DNA from: Tsukamurella sp. 1534
GTDB lineage: Bacteria > Actinomycetota > Actinomycetes > Mycobacteriales > Mycobacteriaceae
Assembly (NCBI RefSeq): GCF_000312385.1
Contig: NZ_HE997627.1
Coordinates: 129,911 to 193,910, forward strand
Length of the DNA stretch: 64,000 bases
Direction of reading: 5' to 3'
Below the pieces are notes generated by a model. That model searched no databases. It worked only from the letters and a program-made list of their open reading frames with translations, and had not been told where the DNA came from. Position 1 is the stretch's first letter. Every line of letters starts with the position of its first letter. The translations under genes were made by a program, and so were the position numbers. Below are positions 1 to 10,969 of this stretch, in pieces.

Positions 1-714
<714 letters not shown>

Positions 715-736
715 CTATCGGACGGGCGTCGGGCGC

Positions 737-2017
737 TCAGCGCAGCGGGCCGAACTCGCGCGTGATCGCATCGAGGAGGGCGGGGTAGCGGCGCGCCTCG
801 GGGTGGCCGCCGGGCTTGCCGCTGGACACCACGGCCGCCGCCAGGTCCCGCGCGGGATCGGCCCACATGGCGATCTCGGTGAGGCCGGTGTGGCCGAACG
901 CCGTGGGCGCGTGCCGGCCGAACGGGCCGAATCGCTCCGAACCCAGCATGTAGCCCGTGCCCCAGCGCAGCGGGGCTCCGCCGGTCGCGAAATCGGGGCG
1001 CAGGCGTCGTGCCTGCCGCGTGGCCGCGGCCAACGTCTCCGGCCGCAGCACCCGCACCCCGTCGAGTTCGCCACCGCGGCGGAGGATCTCGGCGAACCGG
1101 GACAGTTCGGCGGCGTTCGACACGAGGTTCGACGAGGGGACGATGCCGGTGAGGAAGCGCGGCGAGTTCGACATCGGGACGATCTGCTGCATGGTGCCGC
1201 CGACCACCTTGCGGAACGCCGCCTCGATCGCGGGCGAGGCGGGGCGCCCCGTCGCATAACTCAGCCCCACGGCCTTCACGTCCTCCGGCGCGACCCCGAA
1301 GTTGGTCCAGCGGAAGCCGAGCGGGTCCAGGATCTCCTGCGCCGCGATCTCTCGGATGGTGCGGCCGGTGGCGGCCAGCACCAGCTCGCGCACGAGCGGT
1401 CCCCAGGTCAGGGCGTGGTAGAAGTGCAGCCGGCCGGGGGAGTAGACGGGCTTGATGCCCGCGAGCATCGCCCGGGTGTACTCGCTGTCCTCGGAGCGCC
1501 GCAGGTCCGGCTTCGGGCCGGTGTTGATGGGGATGCCCGCGCTGTGGGTCAGCACGTGCCGCACCGTGATCCGGTCCTTCCCGTCCGGCGTGAACTCCGG
1601 CATGTAGTCGTACACCCGCGCGTCGAGCGCGAGGTCCCCGCGCTCGATCAGGCGATGCAGCACGGTGACGGCCACGCCCTTGGCGGTGGAGTAGGTGCAG
1701 AACGGGGTGTCGACGGTGACCGGTACCGGGGTCGTCGCCGTGTCCTCGTTGGAGTCGAGGTCGGGGCCGTTGCCCCGGGCGTGGCCGATGGCCCGGTTGA
1801 GGACGACGCGGCCGCCGCGCCGTACGCACACCTGGATCGCCGGCTGCATTCCCGCGGCGTACCAGGATCGGGCGGCCAGCCACACCCGTTCCACCGAACG
1901 CGGGTCGACCGCGCTGTGATCCTCGGCTCCGACGTCGGTGATCGCGTCCAGGTCGCGGCCGACCCGGATGCGGCCGGCGGACGGGTCCCAGGGATCGGCG
2001 GCGGTGGCGGTGCTCAC
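737..2017 (-). CDS. Serine beta-lactamase-like hydrolase / esterase (class C fold)
   Basis: A 426-residue protein of the beta-lactamase/EstB/penicillin-binding transpeptidase-like family. Ser110-Thr-Ala-Lys113 ('STAK') fits the catalytic SxxK motif, and 'FGHTGLTE' near residue 380 fits the third active-site motif (HxG in esterases, KTG in beta-lactamases). No clear signal peptide is seen, so a cytoplasmic esterase or lipase is more likely than a beta-lactamase; the substrate is unknown. The GTG start at 2017 is supported by a -10-like TAGGCT on the minus strand (2024-2029) ending 6 nt before it, suggesting a leaderless mRNA. It is divergent from the YhhN gene. Confidence 0.85.
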   Translation of the reverse strand: MSTATAADPWDPSAGRIRVGRDLDAITDVGAEDHSAVDPRSVERVWLAARSWYAAGMQPAIQVCVRRGGRVVLNRAIGHARGNGPDLDSNEDTATTPVPVTVDTPFCTYSTAKGVAVTVLHRLIERGDLALDARVYDYMPEFTPDGKDRITVRHVLTHSAGIPINTGPKPDLRRSEDSEYTRAMLAGIKPVYSPGRLHFYHALTWGPLVRELVLAATGRTIREIAAQEILDPLGFRWTNFGVAPEDVKAVGLSYATGRPASPAIEAAFRKVVGGTMQQIVPMSNSPRFLTGIVPSSNLVSNAAELSRFAEILRRGGELDGVRVLRPETLAAATRQARRLRPDFATGGAPLRWGTGYMLGSERFGPFGRHAPTAFGHTGLTEIAMWADPARDLAAAVVSSGKPGGHPEARRYPALLDAITREFGPLR

Positions 2018-2023
2018 GGGTCG

Positions 2024-2039
2024 AGCCTACGGATAGATT
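2024..2039. promoter_or_regulatory. Back-to-back -10 hexamers of two divergent leaderless genes
   Basis: The 28-nt gap between start codons 2017 (-) and 2046 (+) contains a minus-strand TAGGCT (2024-2029) and a plus-strand TAGATT (2034-2039), separated by 4 bp. Each ends 6 nt before its start codon. The -35 regions would have to lie inside the opposite gene, so polymerases on the two promoters should exclude each other. Assigned by eye. Confidence 0.5.
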
Positions 2040-2045
2040 GGCGCG

Positions 2046-2729
2046 ATGGTCCGAGTGAGCACCGCCCTCAAGTTCGCATTCGCGGGTATCGCCGTGGTGG
2101 ACACCGCGCTCTCCGCGTCGGCGGATCCGTCGCGGCACCGCGCCCGCCGGTTCACCAAGCCGCTGCTGTTGCCGACGCTCGCCGCGTCGTTCGCCGCCGA
2201 CCCGCGGGCGCGGACCTCGCCGCTGCGCACCACCACACTGCTCGGCCAGGCGGCGGGCTGGGCGGGCGACGTGGTCCTCCTCGGCGACGAGCCGCGGCAC
2301 TTCGCCGGCGGCGCCGCCGCGTTCGCGACCGGCCACGGCGCGTACATCACCGGCCTGCTCCGGCAGCGCGATCCGCGGGCCTCGCCGGCCCGGCCGGCGG
2401 CTGTCGCCGCTGTGTGGGCGCTCGGCGCGCCCCGCACGCTCGTCGCCGCGTACCGCCGGGAGCCGGCACTGGCGCCCGTGCTCGCCGCCTACTCCGGTGT
2501 GCTCACCGGAACCGCGGCGTCGGCCACGCTCCTCGGGGGACACATCCCCGCCGACGCCCGCCGCGCCACGCTCGCCGGCGCGGGCCTCTTCCTGCTCAGC
2601 GATTCGATCCTCGGGCTGCGCAAGTTCGTGCTCGCCGACCCGCCCCCGTGGCTCGAGGGGGCGGTCATGGCCACGTACTGCGGCGCTCAGTACCTCCTCG
2701 CCGAGGGCGCCGCCCGCGCCGGCGCTTGA
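2046..2729 (+). CDS. YhhN/TMEM86 family membrane protein (lysoplasmalogenase-like)
   Basis: A 227-residue, strongly hydrophobic protein with about 7-8 predicted membrane segments. Its layout, including 'RRFTKPLLLPTLAAS' near the N-terminus and 'GWAGDVVLL', matches the YhhN family. Characterised members hydrolyse the vinyl-ether bond of lysoplasmalogens. Actinobacterial members lack biochemical proof, so the activity is family inference. The ATG lies 6 nt after TAGATT, which predicts a leaderless transcript. The stop codon overlaps the -35 hexamer of the downstream merR-type gene. Confidence 0.8.
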   Translation: MVRVSTALKFAFAGIAVVDTALSASADPSRHRARRFTKPLLLPTLAASFAADPRARTSPLRTTTLLGQAAGWAGDVVLLGDEPRHFAGGAAAFATGHGAYITGLLRQRDPRASPARPAAVAAVWALGAPRTLVAAYRREPALAPVLAAYSGVLTGTAASATLLGGHIPADARRATLAGAGLFLLSDSILGLRKFVLADPPPWLEGAVMATYCGAQYLLAEGAARAGA

Positions 2730-2756
2730 CTCTCACACGGTGTCAGAGGGCAGGGT
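2726..2756 (+). promoter_or_regulatory. MerR-type promoter/operator with 19-bp spacer
   Basis: TTGACT (-35, 2726-2731) and CAGGGT (-10, 2751-2756) are separated by 19 bp, the elongated spacer typical of MerR-activated promoters. The spacer is filled by a dyad, CTCTCACAC-G-GTGTCAGAG (2730-2748), with one mismatch between half-sites. The ATG of the MerR gene follows 7 nt later, so the mRNA is probably leaderless and the gene autoregulated. Confidence 0.75.
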
Positions 2757-2763
2757 TCGCGGC

Positions 2764-3618
2764 ATGACCGACACCTCGAACCTCATGTCGATCGGCAGGT
2801 TCTCCTCGCTGAGCCGGATCAGCGTCCGCATGCTGCGCCACTACGACACCCACGGTGTCCTGGTGCCCGCCGACGTGGACGCGGCGACCGGGTACCGGCG
2901 GTACGCGGCGGCACAGCTCGCCGACGCCGCCGCGATCCGTCGTCTCCGGGACGTGGGTTTCGGCGTGTCCGCCATCGGAGCCGTCCTCGCCGTCCACGGC
3001 ACCCCGGCGTACGACGCGGCGCTGCGGGCGCAGCGCGCGGAGCTCGCCACCGCCGCGGACGAGGCGCTGGGCCGGCTCCGTCTCCTCGACCATCTGCTCT
3101 CCGAGAAGGAGTCCGTCATGACAGACATCGTCACCGAAGAGACCGTACCCGCGCGCACCGTCGTCCACCTGCGGGACACCATTCCCGAGTACGCCGCGGA
3201 GGGGCGGCTGTGGGAGCGGCTGTTCCCGGCCCTGCAGGAGCAGGGAATCGTGCCGGGAGGCATGGGCGGGACCATCGAGCACGACGACGAGTTCCGCGAG
3301 TCCGATGTGGACGAGTCCGTGTTCGTCGAGGTTCCCGACGGGACGTCCGCCCGGGATCCGCTGGGCGTCTTGCGGACCGATGCCCGACGGGCCGTGGTGG
3401 CCACCGTCGTCGGCCCGTACGCCGAGGCGATCCCGCGGGCGCACGAGTTGATCGGGGCGTACATCGTGGAGCACGGCCTGGCGCTCACCCGCACGCCGGA
3501 CGACCCGTCGACGCACCACTTCAACGTGTACCTCGACGAGCCGGGGACCGTTCCGGACGAGCGGCTGCGGACGAAGGTCTACGTGCCGGTCGAGCCGGGT
3601 CCGTCGGCTCCGGCCTGA
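2764..3618 (+). CDS. MerR-family regulator with C-terminal GyrI-like effector domain
   Basis: A 284-residue transcription factor. Residues ~7-75 form a MerR winged helix ('MSIGRFSSLSRISVRMLRHY', then 'GYRRYAAAQL'), then a linking helix. Residues ~125-280 resemble the GyrI-like/SoxR-associated small-molecule-binding domain ('VVHLRDTIPEYA', 'FNVYLDEPG'). This BmrR/TipA-like architecture usually senses drugs or hydrophobic compounds. The start is set by the -10 CAGGGT 7 nt upstream; there is no Shine-Dalgarno sequence. The only visible target is its own promoter. Its 3' end overlaps the convergent DUF808 gene by 40 nt. Confidence 0.9.
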   Translation: MTDTSNLMSIGRFSSLSRISVRMLRHYDTHGVLVPADVDAATGYRRYAAAQLADAAAIRRLRDVGFGVSAIGAVLAVHGTPAYDAALRAQRAELATAADEALGRLRLLDHLLSEKESVMTDIVTEETVPARTVVHLRDTIPEYAAEGRLWERLFPALQEQGIVPGGMGGTIEHDDEFRESDVDESVFVEVPDGTSARDPLGVLRTDARRAVVATVVGPYAEAIPRAHELIGAYIVEHGLALTRTPDDPSTHHFNVYLDEPGTVPDERLRTKVYVPVEPGPSAPA

Positions 3619-4592
3619 CCCTCCGGCGCGGCCGGTGGCGCGGCTGCGTGCCCGTCGCCGCGGCCGCGCCGCACGACCTTCTGCACGAGGTGCACGATCA
3701 CGAGGACGGCCGCGCCGACGAGTAGGCCGAAGATCGCCGACCCCAGGGTGTTCGCCAGCCAACCGAGCACCGAGCCGATCGCGGGGATCAGGCCGTGTGC
3801 CCACTCCTCGGCGTGATGCACCAGGGAGTACGGCGCGTGCCATCCGAGCTCGTCGAGGCCCACCAGCAGGATGTGCCCGCCGACCCAGCACATGGCGACG
3901 ATGCCGATCGTGGCGAGCGCGCTCAGCACCTTGGGCATGGCCTTGACCAGACCCGTGCCGATCCGGCGGCTGGCGGGGGAGTCGCGGCGCGCCAGCGCGA
4001 GGCCCGCGTCGTCCATCTTCACGATGGCCGCGACCACGCCGTAGACGAGCGCGGTGATGACGATCGCGACCACGACGAGGATGAGGGCCCGCGACCACAG
4101 GGCCTCGCTCGCCACCTCGTTCATGGCGATGACCATGATCTCCGCGGAGAGGATGAAGTCGGTGCGGATCGCCCCGGCCACGACGGTGTCCTCGTCGACG
4201 GGGCCGTCGGCGCTCTCCTCTGCGTGCTCCTCGTGCCCGGAGACCTTCTCCCAGATCTTCTCCGCGCCCTCGTAACAGAGGTACGTGCCACCGAGCATGA
4301 GGATCGGCGTGAGCGCCCACGGCGCGAGCCAGCTGAGCAGCAGGATCGCGGGGAGGATGAAGAGCAGCTTGTTGCGCAGCGACCCCTTGGCGATGCGGGC
4401 GACGATGCTCAACTCCCGCTCGGGCTCGATCCCCTGGACGTAGCGCGGGGTGACGGCGGTGTCGTCGACGACCACGCCCGCGGCCTTCACGCTGGCGCGT
4501 CCGGCGGCCGCGGCGACGTCGTCCACGGAGGCCGCGGCCAACCGCGCGAGTGCCGCGATGTCGTCGAGGAGGGCGGCGAGTCCGATGCTCAT
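3579..4592 (-). CDS. DUF808 family membrane protein
   Basis: A 337-residue multi-pass membrane protein of the DUF808 (YedI-like) family, recognised from its N-terminus 'MSIGLAALLDDIAALARLAA', then 'VDDTAVTPRYV' and 'NKLLFILPAILLLS'. A hydrophilic loop rich in Glu and His ('GHEEHAEES') follows. Function is unknown in all species I know. A longer upstream frame exists, but ATG 4592 is preferred: TACGCT (minus strand, 4599-4604) ends 6 nt before it, a leaderless arrangement. It overlaps the convergent merR gene by 40 nt at the 3' end. Confidence 0.85.
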   Translation of the reverse strand: MSIGLAALLDDIAALARLAAASVDDVAAAAGRASVKAAGVVVDDTAVTPRYVQGIEPERELSIVARIAKGSLRNKLLFILPAILLLSWLAPWALTPILMLGGTYLCYEGAEKIWEKVSGHEEHAEESADGPVDEDTVVAGAIRTDFILSAEIMVIAMNEVASEALWSRALILVVVAIVITALVYGVVAAIVKMDDAGLALARRDSPASRRIGTGLVKAMPKVLSALATIGIVAMCWVGGHILLVGLDELGWHAPYSLVHHAEEWAHGLIPAIGSVLGWLANTLGSAIFGLLVGAAVLVIVHLVQKVVRRGRGDGHAAAPPAAPEGQAGADGPGSTGT

Positions 4593-4788
4593 GGGGAGAG
4601 CGTAGCGGCGACGGGCCGTCGGCGAGGCGCGTGCCGCGGCGCGCCGGAGGGGCCGGCTCACGGTTTACCGGGAGTCCTGCCGCAGCGCGCGATCGTGGGG
4701 GAGGATAATGGTGGAACCGTTACATGGACATACGAGAGCGTTCGTACGAGTCGACCGACCACGACATTCGGGAGAGAAGCAAATACCT

Positions 4789-7026
<2,238 letters not shown>

Positions 7027-7043
7027 CCCACGTCCCGCACCCC

Positions 7044-7073
7044 GGGCACCGTCGACTCCTGTCGACGGTGCCC
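7044..7073 (+). terminator. Hairpin terminator after icd
   Basis: Perfect 13-bp stem GGGCACCGTCGAC / GTCGACGGTGCCC with a TCCT tetraloop (7057-7060), 17 nt after the icd stop codon. There is no U-tract beyond 'GTT', as is common for actinobacterial terminators. Its symmetry could also stop the convergent SDR transcript. Confidence 0.75.
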
Positions 7074-7132
7074 GTTCGCGGTTCAGGTGCGCCGCGCGGC
7101 CGCCGAGATCCTGCGCTGAGTCCGGGAGCGTC

Positions 7133-7960
7133 CTACATGAAACGGGAGGACTGGCCGTCGACGAAGGACATCAAGCGCTGGTAGCCGGACCCGGTCACCC
7201 GGACCAGGAGGTCCAGCACCACCGCGTCGGGGCCGATGAGGATGCGGCCGTGGTTCTTCTCGACGCCCTTGAGGATCGTCCGGGCCGCCGCGTCGGCCTC
7301 TGTGCGCGCGAGGTGTTCGTCGAAGAACCGCGCGAACGCCGCCTGGTCCTGTCCGTCGCCGACGGTGGCGTTGCGGCAGATCGCCGTCTTGATCCCGCCC
7401 GGGTGCACGCAGCTGACGCCGACGTGCGGGTGGGTGGAGAGCATCTCGATGCGCAGCGCCTCGGTGAAACCGCGGACCGCGAACTTGGCGGCGTTGTAGG
7501 CGCTCTGGCCGCCGACCCCGAAGAGTCCGAAGATCGAGCTGGTGTTGGCGATGTGGGCGTCGCCGGACGCGATGAGGTGCGGCAGGAAGGCCTTGGTGCT
7601 GTTCACCACGCCCCAGAAGTCCACGTCCATCAGGCGGTCGTAGTCCTTGAAGGAGGTCTTCTCGACCGAGGCGTGGTGGGCGATGCCGGCGTTGTTGAAC
7701 AGCAGGTTGACCGTGCCGTAGTGCTCGACGACCTCGTCGGCGTAGGCGAGGAGCTGCTCCCGCTCGCCGACATTGACCACCTTGGTGTGCACCTGCGCGC
7801 CCAGCGCGCGGGCCGCCTCGGCCGTGTCCTCCAGTCCCGCGGGGTCGTAGTCGCAGAGCGAGAGCCGGGCGCCCCGCCGGGCCAGTTCCAGTGCGAGCTC
7901 ACGGCCCATGCCGGAGGCCACGCCGGTCACGACGGCGACCTTGTTCTCGAAACTCTTCAT
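7133..7960 (-). CDS. Short-chain dehydrogenase/reductase (SDR)
   Basis: A 275-residue classical SDR oxidoreductase. The Rossmann fingerprint T12-G-VAS-G-M-G19 binds NAD(P). 'NNAG' (89-92), the Ser141/142 region and Tyr155-N-A-A-Lys159 complete the catalytic set. The substrate is not deducible. It is the second gene of a two-gene operon: the lipase-like gene ends 14 nt upstream of this ATG, with GGAGACAC as a likely ribosome-binding site. A joint role in lipid or ester turnover is possible but unproven. Confidence 0.92.
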   Translation of the reverse strand: MKSFENKVAVVTGVASGMGRELALELARRGARLSLCDYDPAGLEDTAEAARALGAQVHTKVVNVGEREQLLAYADEVVEHYGTVNLLFNNAGIAHHASVEKTSFKDYDRLMDVDFWGVVNSTKAFLPHLIASGDAHIANTSSIFGLFGVGGQSAYNAAKFAVRGFTEALRIEMLSTHPHVGVSCVHPGGIKTAICRNATVGDGQDQAAFARFFDEHLARTEADAAARTILKGVEKNHGRILIGPDAVVLDLLVRVTGSGYQRLMSFVDGQSSRFM

Positions 7961-7974
7961 CGTCGGTGTCTCCT

Positions 7975-9159
7975 TCACATCACGCCGGCGAGGAAGCGCG
8001 CGGCATCGTCGGCGGCCGCGTACACGGTCCCGAAATGGTCGGTCGGATACAGCTTGAGCGTCACCGGTTGGCGGTGCACGCGCAATGCGGCGGCCAGGGA
8101 GATCCCCGACGCCACCGGCACGTCGATGTCGGTGAGACCGTGCGCCAGGAAGATCGGGCGATCGTAGCCGTCCACCGGGGTGGCCATGTGCTCGTGCAGC
8201 GCGGCGTAGACGCCGGGGATGCTCCGCACCGGAGCCGTCACCCACGTGCTGATGCGCGCCCCGCGCACCGCCTCGCGCGTGTCGTACAGGTCGAGGCGTT
8301 CGGCGAGGTCCACGATCCGCCGGCCCTCGTCGCTGAGGAGGGCGTCGACCGGCAGGTCCGGGCGGGCGTCCCGGAGCCCCGCGAGGATGTACGCGGCGTA
8401 GGTGTTCGTGAGCGGTGGGAGGGCGAAGGGAGGGAACGTGGGCCGCAGGAACTGCGCCACCCTCTCGATGTTCGCCGGAGTGCCCGTGGCGACGACGCCG
8501 CGCAGGTCGAGGTCGTACCCGGCGCCGAACTCGGACGCGTACCGGGCACCGTTCATCGCGGCGCCCGCGCCCTGCGATTGGCCGACGAGCGCCCACCTGC
8601 GCGACAGCGGATGTCCGAGGTGCCGGGCCGCCTGCACCGAATCGATCAGGTTGTGCGCCTCGACTCTGCCGTTGAGGTAGCTCATCAGTCCGGGGGTGCC
8701 GAGTCCGGCGTAGTCGCTGGCCACCACGGCGTACCCGTGGCGCAGCCAGTGGCCCAGGTAGAACCGCTGCCGCTCGGATTGGGGCTGCGCGGACGGCGTC
8801 GCGTCGTCGCCGAGCCCGACGGTGCCGTGCGCCCATGCGACGACGGGCCACCCGTCGGCGGGCGGCGGGGTGTGCGGCAGGAAGAGCGCCGCGGTGCTGA
8901 CCGCGCCCGGCCCTCGCTGATTGGTGGTGGCGTACAGGAAGCGGTGCGCCTCCGCCGCTTCGGCGAGGCCGAGCCCGTCGGCCAGCGGCACGCTCGCGAT
9001 CGTCTCGCCCGCCCCGGGCACGGGGCCGGAGTAATCCCGGGCGTCGAGGCCGGACCAGTCGGGCGCCCCGAGTGGCGTGACCGGATCGGGCGTGACCAGG
9101 CCCCGGATCAGGCCGGACGCACGGCCCGCGAGGTCGCGGGGCAGCGAGGTGAGCGGCAC
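7975..9159 (-). CDS. Secretory-lipase family alpha/beta hydrolase
   Basis: A 394-residue alpha/beta hydrolase of the LIP/secretory lipase type. The nucleophile elbow is G193-Q-S195-Q-G; 'HGLTDIDVPV' carries the likely acid and 'YPTDHFGT' the likely catalytic His. 'WAHGTVG' (~109-115) resembles the oxyanion-hole motif. No clear N-terminal signal peptide is present despite the family name. GTG 9159 is supported by TAGGTT on the minus strand (9166-9171) ending 6 nt before it. First gene of an operon with the SDR. Confidence 0.85.
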   Translation of the reverse strand: MPLTSLPRDLAGRASGLIRGLVTPDPVTPLGAPDWSGLDARDYSGPVPGAGETIASVPLADGLGLAEAAEAHRFLYATTNQRGPGAVSTAALFLPHTPPPADGWPVVAWAHGTVGLGDDATPSAQPQSERQRFYLGHWLRHGYAVVASDYAGLGTPGLMSYLNGRVEAHNLIDSVQAARHLGHPLSRRWALVGQSQGAGAAMNGARYASEFGAGYDLDLRGVVATGTPANIERVAQFLRPTFPPFALPPLTNTYAAYILAGLRDARPDLPVDALLSDEGRRIVDLAERLDLYDTREAVRGARISTWVTAPVRSIPGVYAALHEHMATPVDGYDRPIFLAHGLTDIDVPVASGISLAAALRVHRQPVTLKLYPTDHFGTVYAAADDAARFLAGVM

Positions 9160-9220
9160 TCCGCCAACCTAACAGCCCGCGCGGAGACGGGTGGTCGTCC
9201 CGACGGGTCCGGTAACGCGC

Positions 9221-9622
9221 TCAGGCCTCGGGTGCGGCCTTCTCCTGGACGATCTGCACGAGGTTGCCGCACGTGTCGTCGAAGACCGCGATGACGGCCG
9301 TGCCGATGTCTGTGGGCTGCTGGGTGAAGGTCACACCGTGACCGGAGAGGCGCTCGTACTCCGCCTGCGCGTCGTCGACCGCGAACTGGACGAGGGGGAT
9401 GCCGTCCTCGACGAGCGCGTCCCGGTAGGGCTTGACGGCGGGGTGTCCCGACGGCTCCAGCAGCAGCTGCGGTCCGCCGGGCGCCTCGGGGGAGACCACG
9501 GTGAGCCACGACGCCTCGCCGAGCGGGATGTCGTGGTGCTTGGTGAAGCCGAGGACGTCCGTGTAGAAGGTGAGCGCCTTCTGCTGATCGTCGACGAAGA
9601 CGCTGGTGAGTTCGATGCGCAT
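9221..9622 (-). CDS. VOC (glyoxalase/bleomycin-resistance) superfamily protein
   Basis: A 133-residue single-domain VOC protein with paired beta-alpha-beta-beta-beta units: 'MRIELTSVFVDDQQKALTFY' at the start and 'FDDTCGNLVQIVQE' at the end. The final Glu position (in 'NLVQIVQE') fits a VOC metal or substrate ligand. The substrate is unknown. It starts 2 nt after the stop codon of the ArsR gene, so the two are very probably translationally coupled and co-regulated. Confidence 0.88.
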   Translation of the reverse strand: MRIELTSVFVDDQQKALTFYTDVLGFTKHHDIPLGEASWLTVVSPEAPGGPQLLLEPSGHPAVKPYRDALVEDGIPLVQFAVDDAQAEYERLSGHGVTFTQQPTDIGTAVIAVFDDTCGNLVQIVQEKAAPEA

Positions 9623-9624
9623 GG

Positions 9625-9903
9625 TCAGTCCTCTCGGGGGTGGAGCCAGCGGTCGGTGATCTCGCGCAACGGCTCGGGTGTCAGGTAGTGGAACTTGGAG
9701 CGTCCGCGCCGTTCGGTCGCGATGAGCCCCGCGTCCTCGAGCACCGTGAGATGCTGCGAGATCGCCTGCCGGCTCATCGTGACGTCGTGCTTGGTCGCCA
9801 GGGTGGAGCAGATCTCGAACAGGGTCTTCCCGTCGCCGGTGACGAGCTCGTCGAGGATGACTCGACGGGTCTCGTCGTCGATCGCCCGGAAGACATCTGC
9901 CAT
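9625..9903 (-). CDS. ArsR-family HTH regulator (metal-independent type)
   Basis: A 92-residue winged-helix protein: 'DVFRAIDDETRRVILDEL', a recognition helix around 'SRQAISQHLTVLEDAGL', and the wing 'ERRGRSKFHYL'. It has no obvious metal-binding Cys cluster (only Cys32), like the ArsR members that control VOC/AHSA1 genes. ATG 9903 is 6 nt downstream of a -10 hexamer, predicting a leaderless mRNA; the longer upstream frame is rejected for that reason. It is predicted to repress its own operon through the inverted repeat in the promoter spacer. Confidence 0.9.
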   Translation of the reverse strand: MADVFRAIDDETRRVILDELVTGDGKTLFEICSTLATKHDVTMSRQAISQHLTVLEDAGLIATERRGRSKFHYLTPEPLREITDRWLHPRED

Positions 9904-9909
9904 GTCCCG

Positions 9910-9939
9910 ACGATAGGCAAGTGTCAGCTTGCATGTCAA
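9910..9939 (-). promoter_or_regulatory. Promoter and probable operator of the arsR-VOC operon
   Basis: On the minus strand TTGACA (9934-9939) and TATCGT (9910-9915) are spaced by 18 bp. The spacer contains the inverted repeat GCAAG-N6-CTTGC (9917-9932), well placed for ArsR repression. The ATG begins 6 nt after the -10. Confidence 0.7.
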
Positions 9940-10015
9940 GGAGGTGGTCGTCGCACCTGTGTCGCAGAGCCGCGATTCGTCCTCGCACCGCCGGTACGCG
10001 GCTGATACTGGCGCG

Positions 10016-10960
10016 ATGACGTCCTCGCGAGGATCCGGGTTCCGAACGTCCCTCGGCGATCGTGGAATTCCATTGGTGGGCGGGATTCTTCCGCGCCACG
10101 TCGTGGACGAGCGGACGGTGGGACCGCTCCGCTCGTTCGTGGGGCCTCTGCGCTCGCTGCCCGCGAGGGGTGTCGAGCGCCGCCCGCTCCCGAGCGGCGC
10201 CGAGGTGCGGATCATCCGGCCGCGCGGCGAACGTCGCGGAACGCGGCCCGGATTGTTGTGGATGCACGGGGGAGGCTACGTGCTCGGCTTCGCGCGGCAC
10301 GACGACTCCTTCTGTCGACGGTTCGCGCGTGGCGCGGGCTGCGTCGTGGCTTCCGTCGACTATCGGCTCGCGCCCGAGAATCCGTACCCCGCGGCGCTCG
10401 AGGACTGTCGTGCGGCGTCGGCGGTGCTGCGCTCCCTGCCCGGCGTCGACGCGGACGCGATCGCCGTGGGCGGGGTCAGCGCGGGCGGCGGCCTCTCCGC
10501 GCAGTTGTCGCACGATCTGGTGCGCCGCGGCGTGGAAGCTCCTGCGCTGCAGGTCCTCGTGTATCCGATGCTCGATCCCGGGACTCGTGACGCCGCGGCC
10601 GAGCCGGACGGGCTCCGGGTGTGGGACGCGCGGTCCAATCGGTTCGGCTGGGATTCCTACCTGGCGGGCTCCACCGGTTTCGTGCCGGTACTCGATGCGG
10701 TCGGTCCGGGCCTGCCGCCCACCTGGATCGGCGTGGGCACGGCCGACCTCTTCCACGACGAGTGCATCCGCTATGCCGATGCGCTGCGCGCGAGTGGTGT
10801 TCCCGTCGAGTCCGTCGAGGTGAGCGGCGGATTCCACGGCTTCGACGTGGCGGTGCCGTGGGCGCCCTCAGCGCGGATGTTCACCCGATCGCTGATCCAT
10901 GCACTGCGATCGATGCGCGCGGACCGCCCGGACGTGTGCCCTCGCGGTCGTACCGATTAG
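10016..10960 (+). CDS. HSL-type alpha/beta hydrolase (esterase)
   Basis: A 314-residue hormone-sensitive-lipase-family esterase. HGGG (84-87) forms the oxyanion hole, 'VDYRLAPENPYPAALED' is the typical HSL stretch, and G-V-S155-A-G-G carries the nucleophile. A C-terminal 'SGGFHGFD' supplies the catalytic His. No signal peptide is seen. The start is ATG 10016, 6 nt after GATACT (10004-10009); an in-frame GTG/ATG further upstream is unlikely. The LysE gene follows 9 nt downstream but has its own -10 element. Confidence 0.9.
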   Translation: MTSSRGSGFRTSLGDRGIPLVGGILPRHVVDERTVGPLRSFVGPLRSLPARGVERRPLPSGAEVRIIRPRGERRGTRPGLLWMHGGGYVLGFARHDDSFCRRFARGAGCVVASVDYRLAPENPYPAALEDCRAASAVLRSLPGVDADAIAVGGVSAGGGLSAQLSHDLVRRGVEAPALQVLVYPMLDPGTRDAAAEPDGLRVWDARSNRFGWDSYLAGSTGFVPVLDAVGPGLPPTWIGVGTADLFHDECIRYADALRASGVPVESVEVSGGFHGFDVAVPWAPSARMFTRSLIHALRSMRADRPDVCPRGRTD

Positions 10961-10969
10961 CATCGCCTG

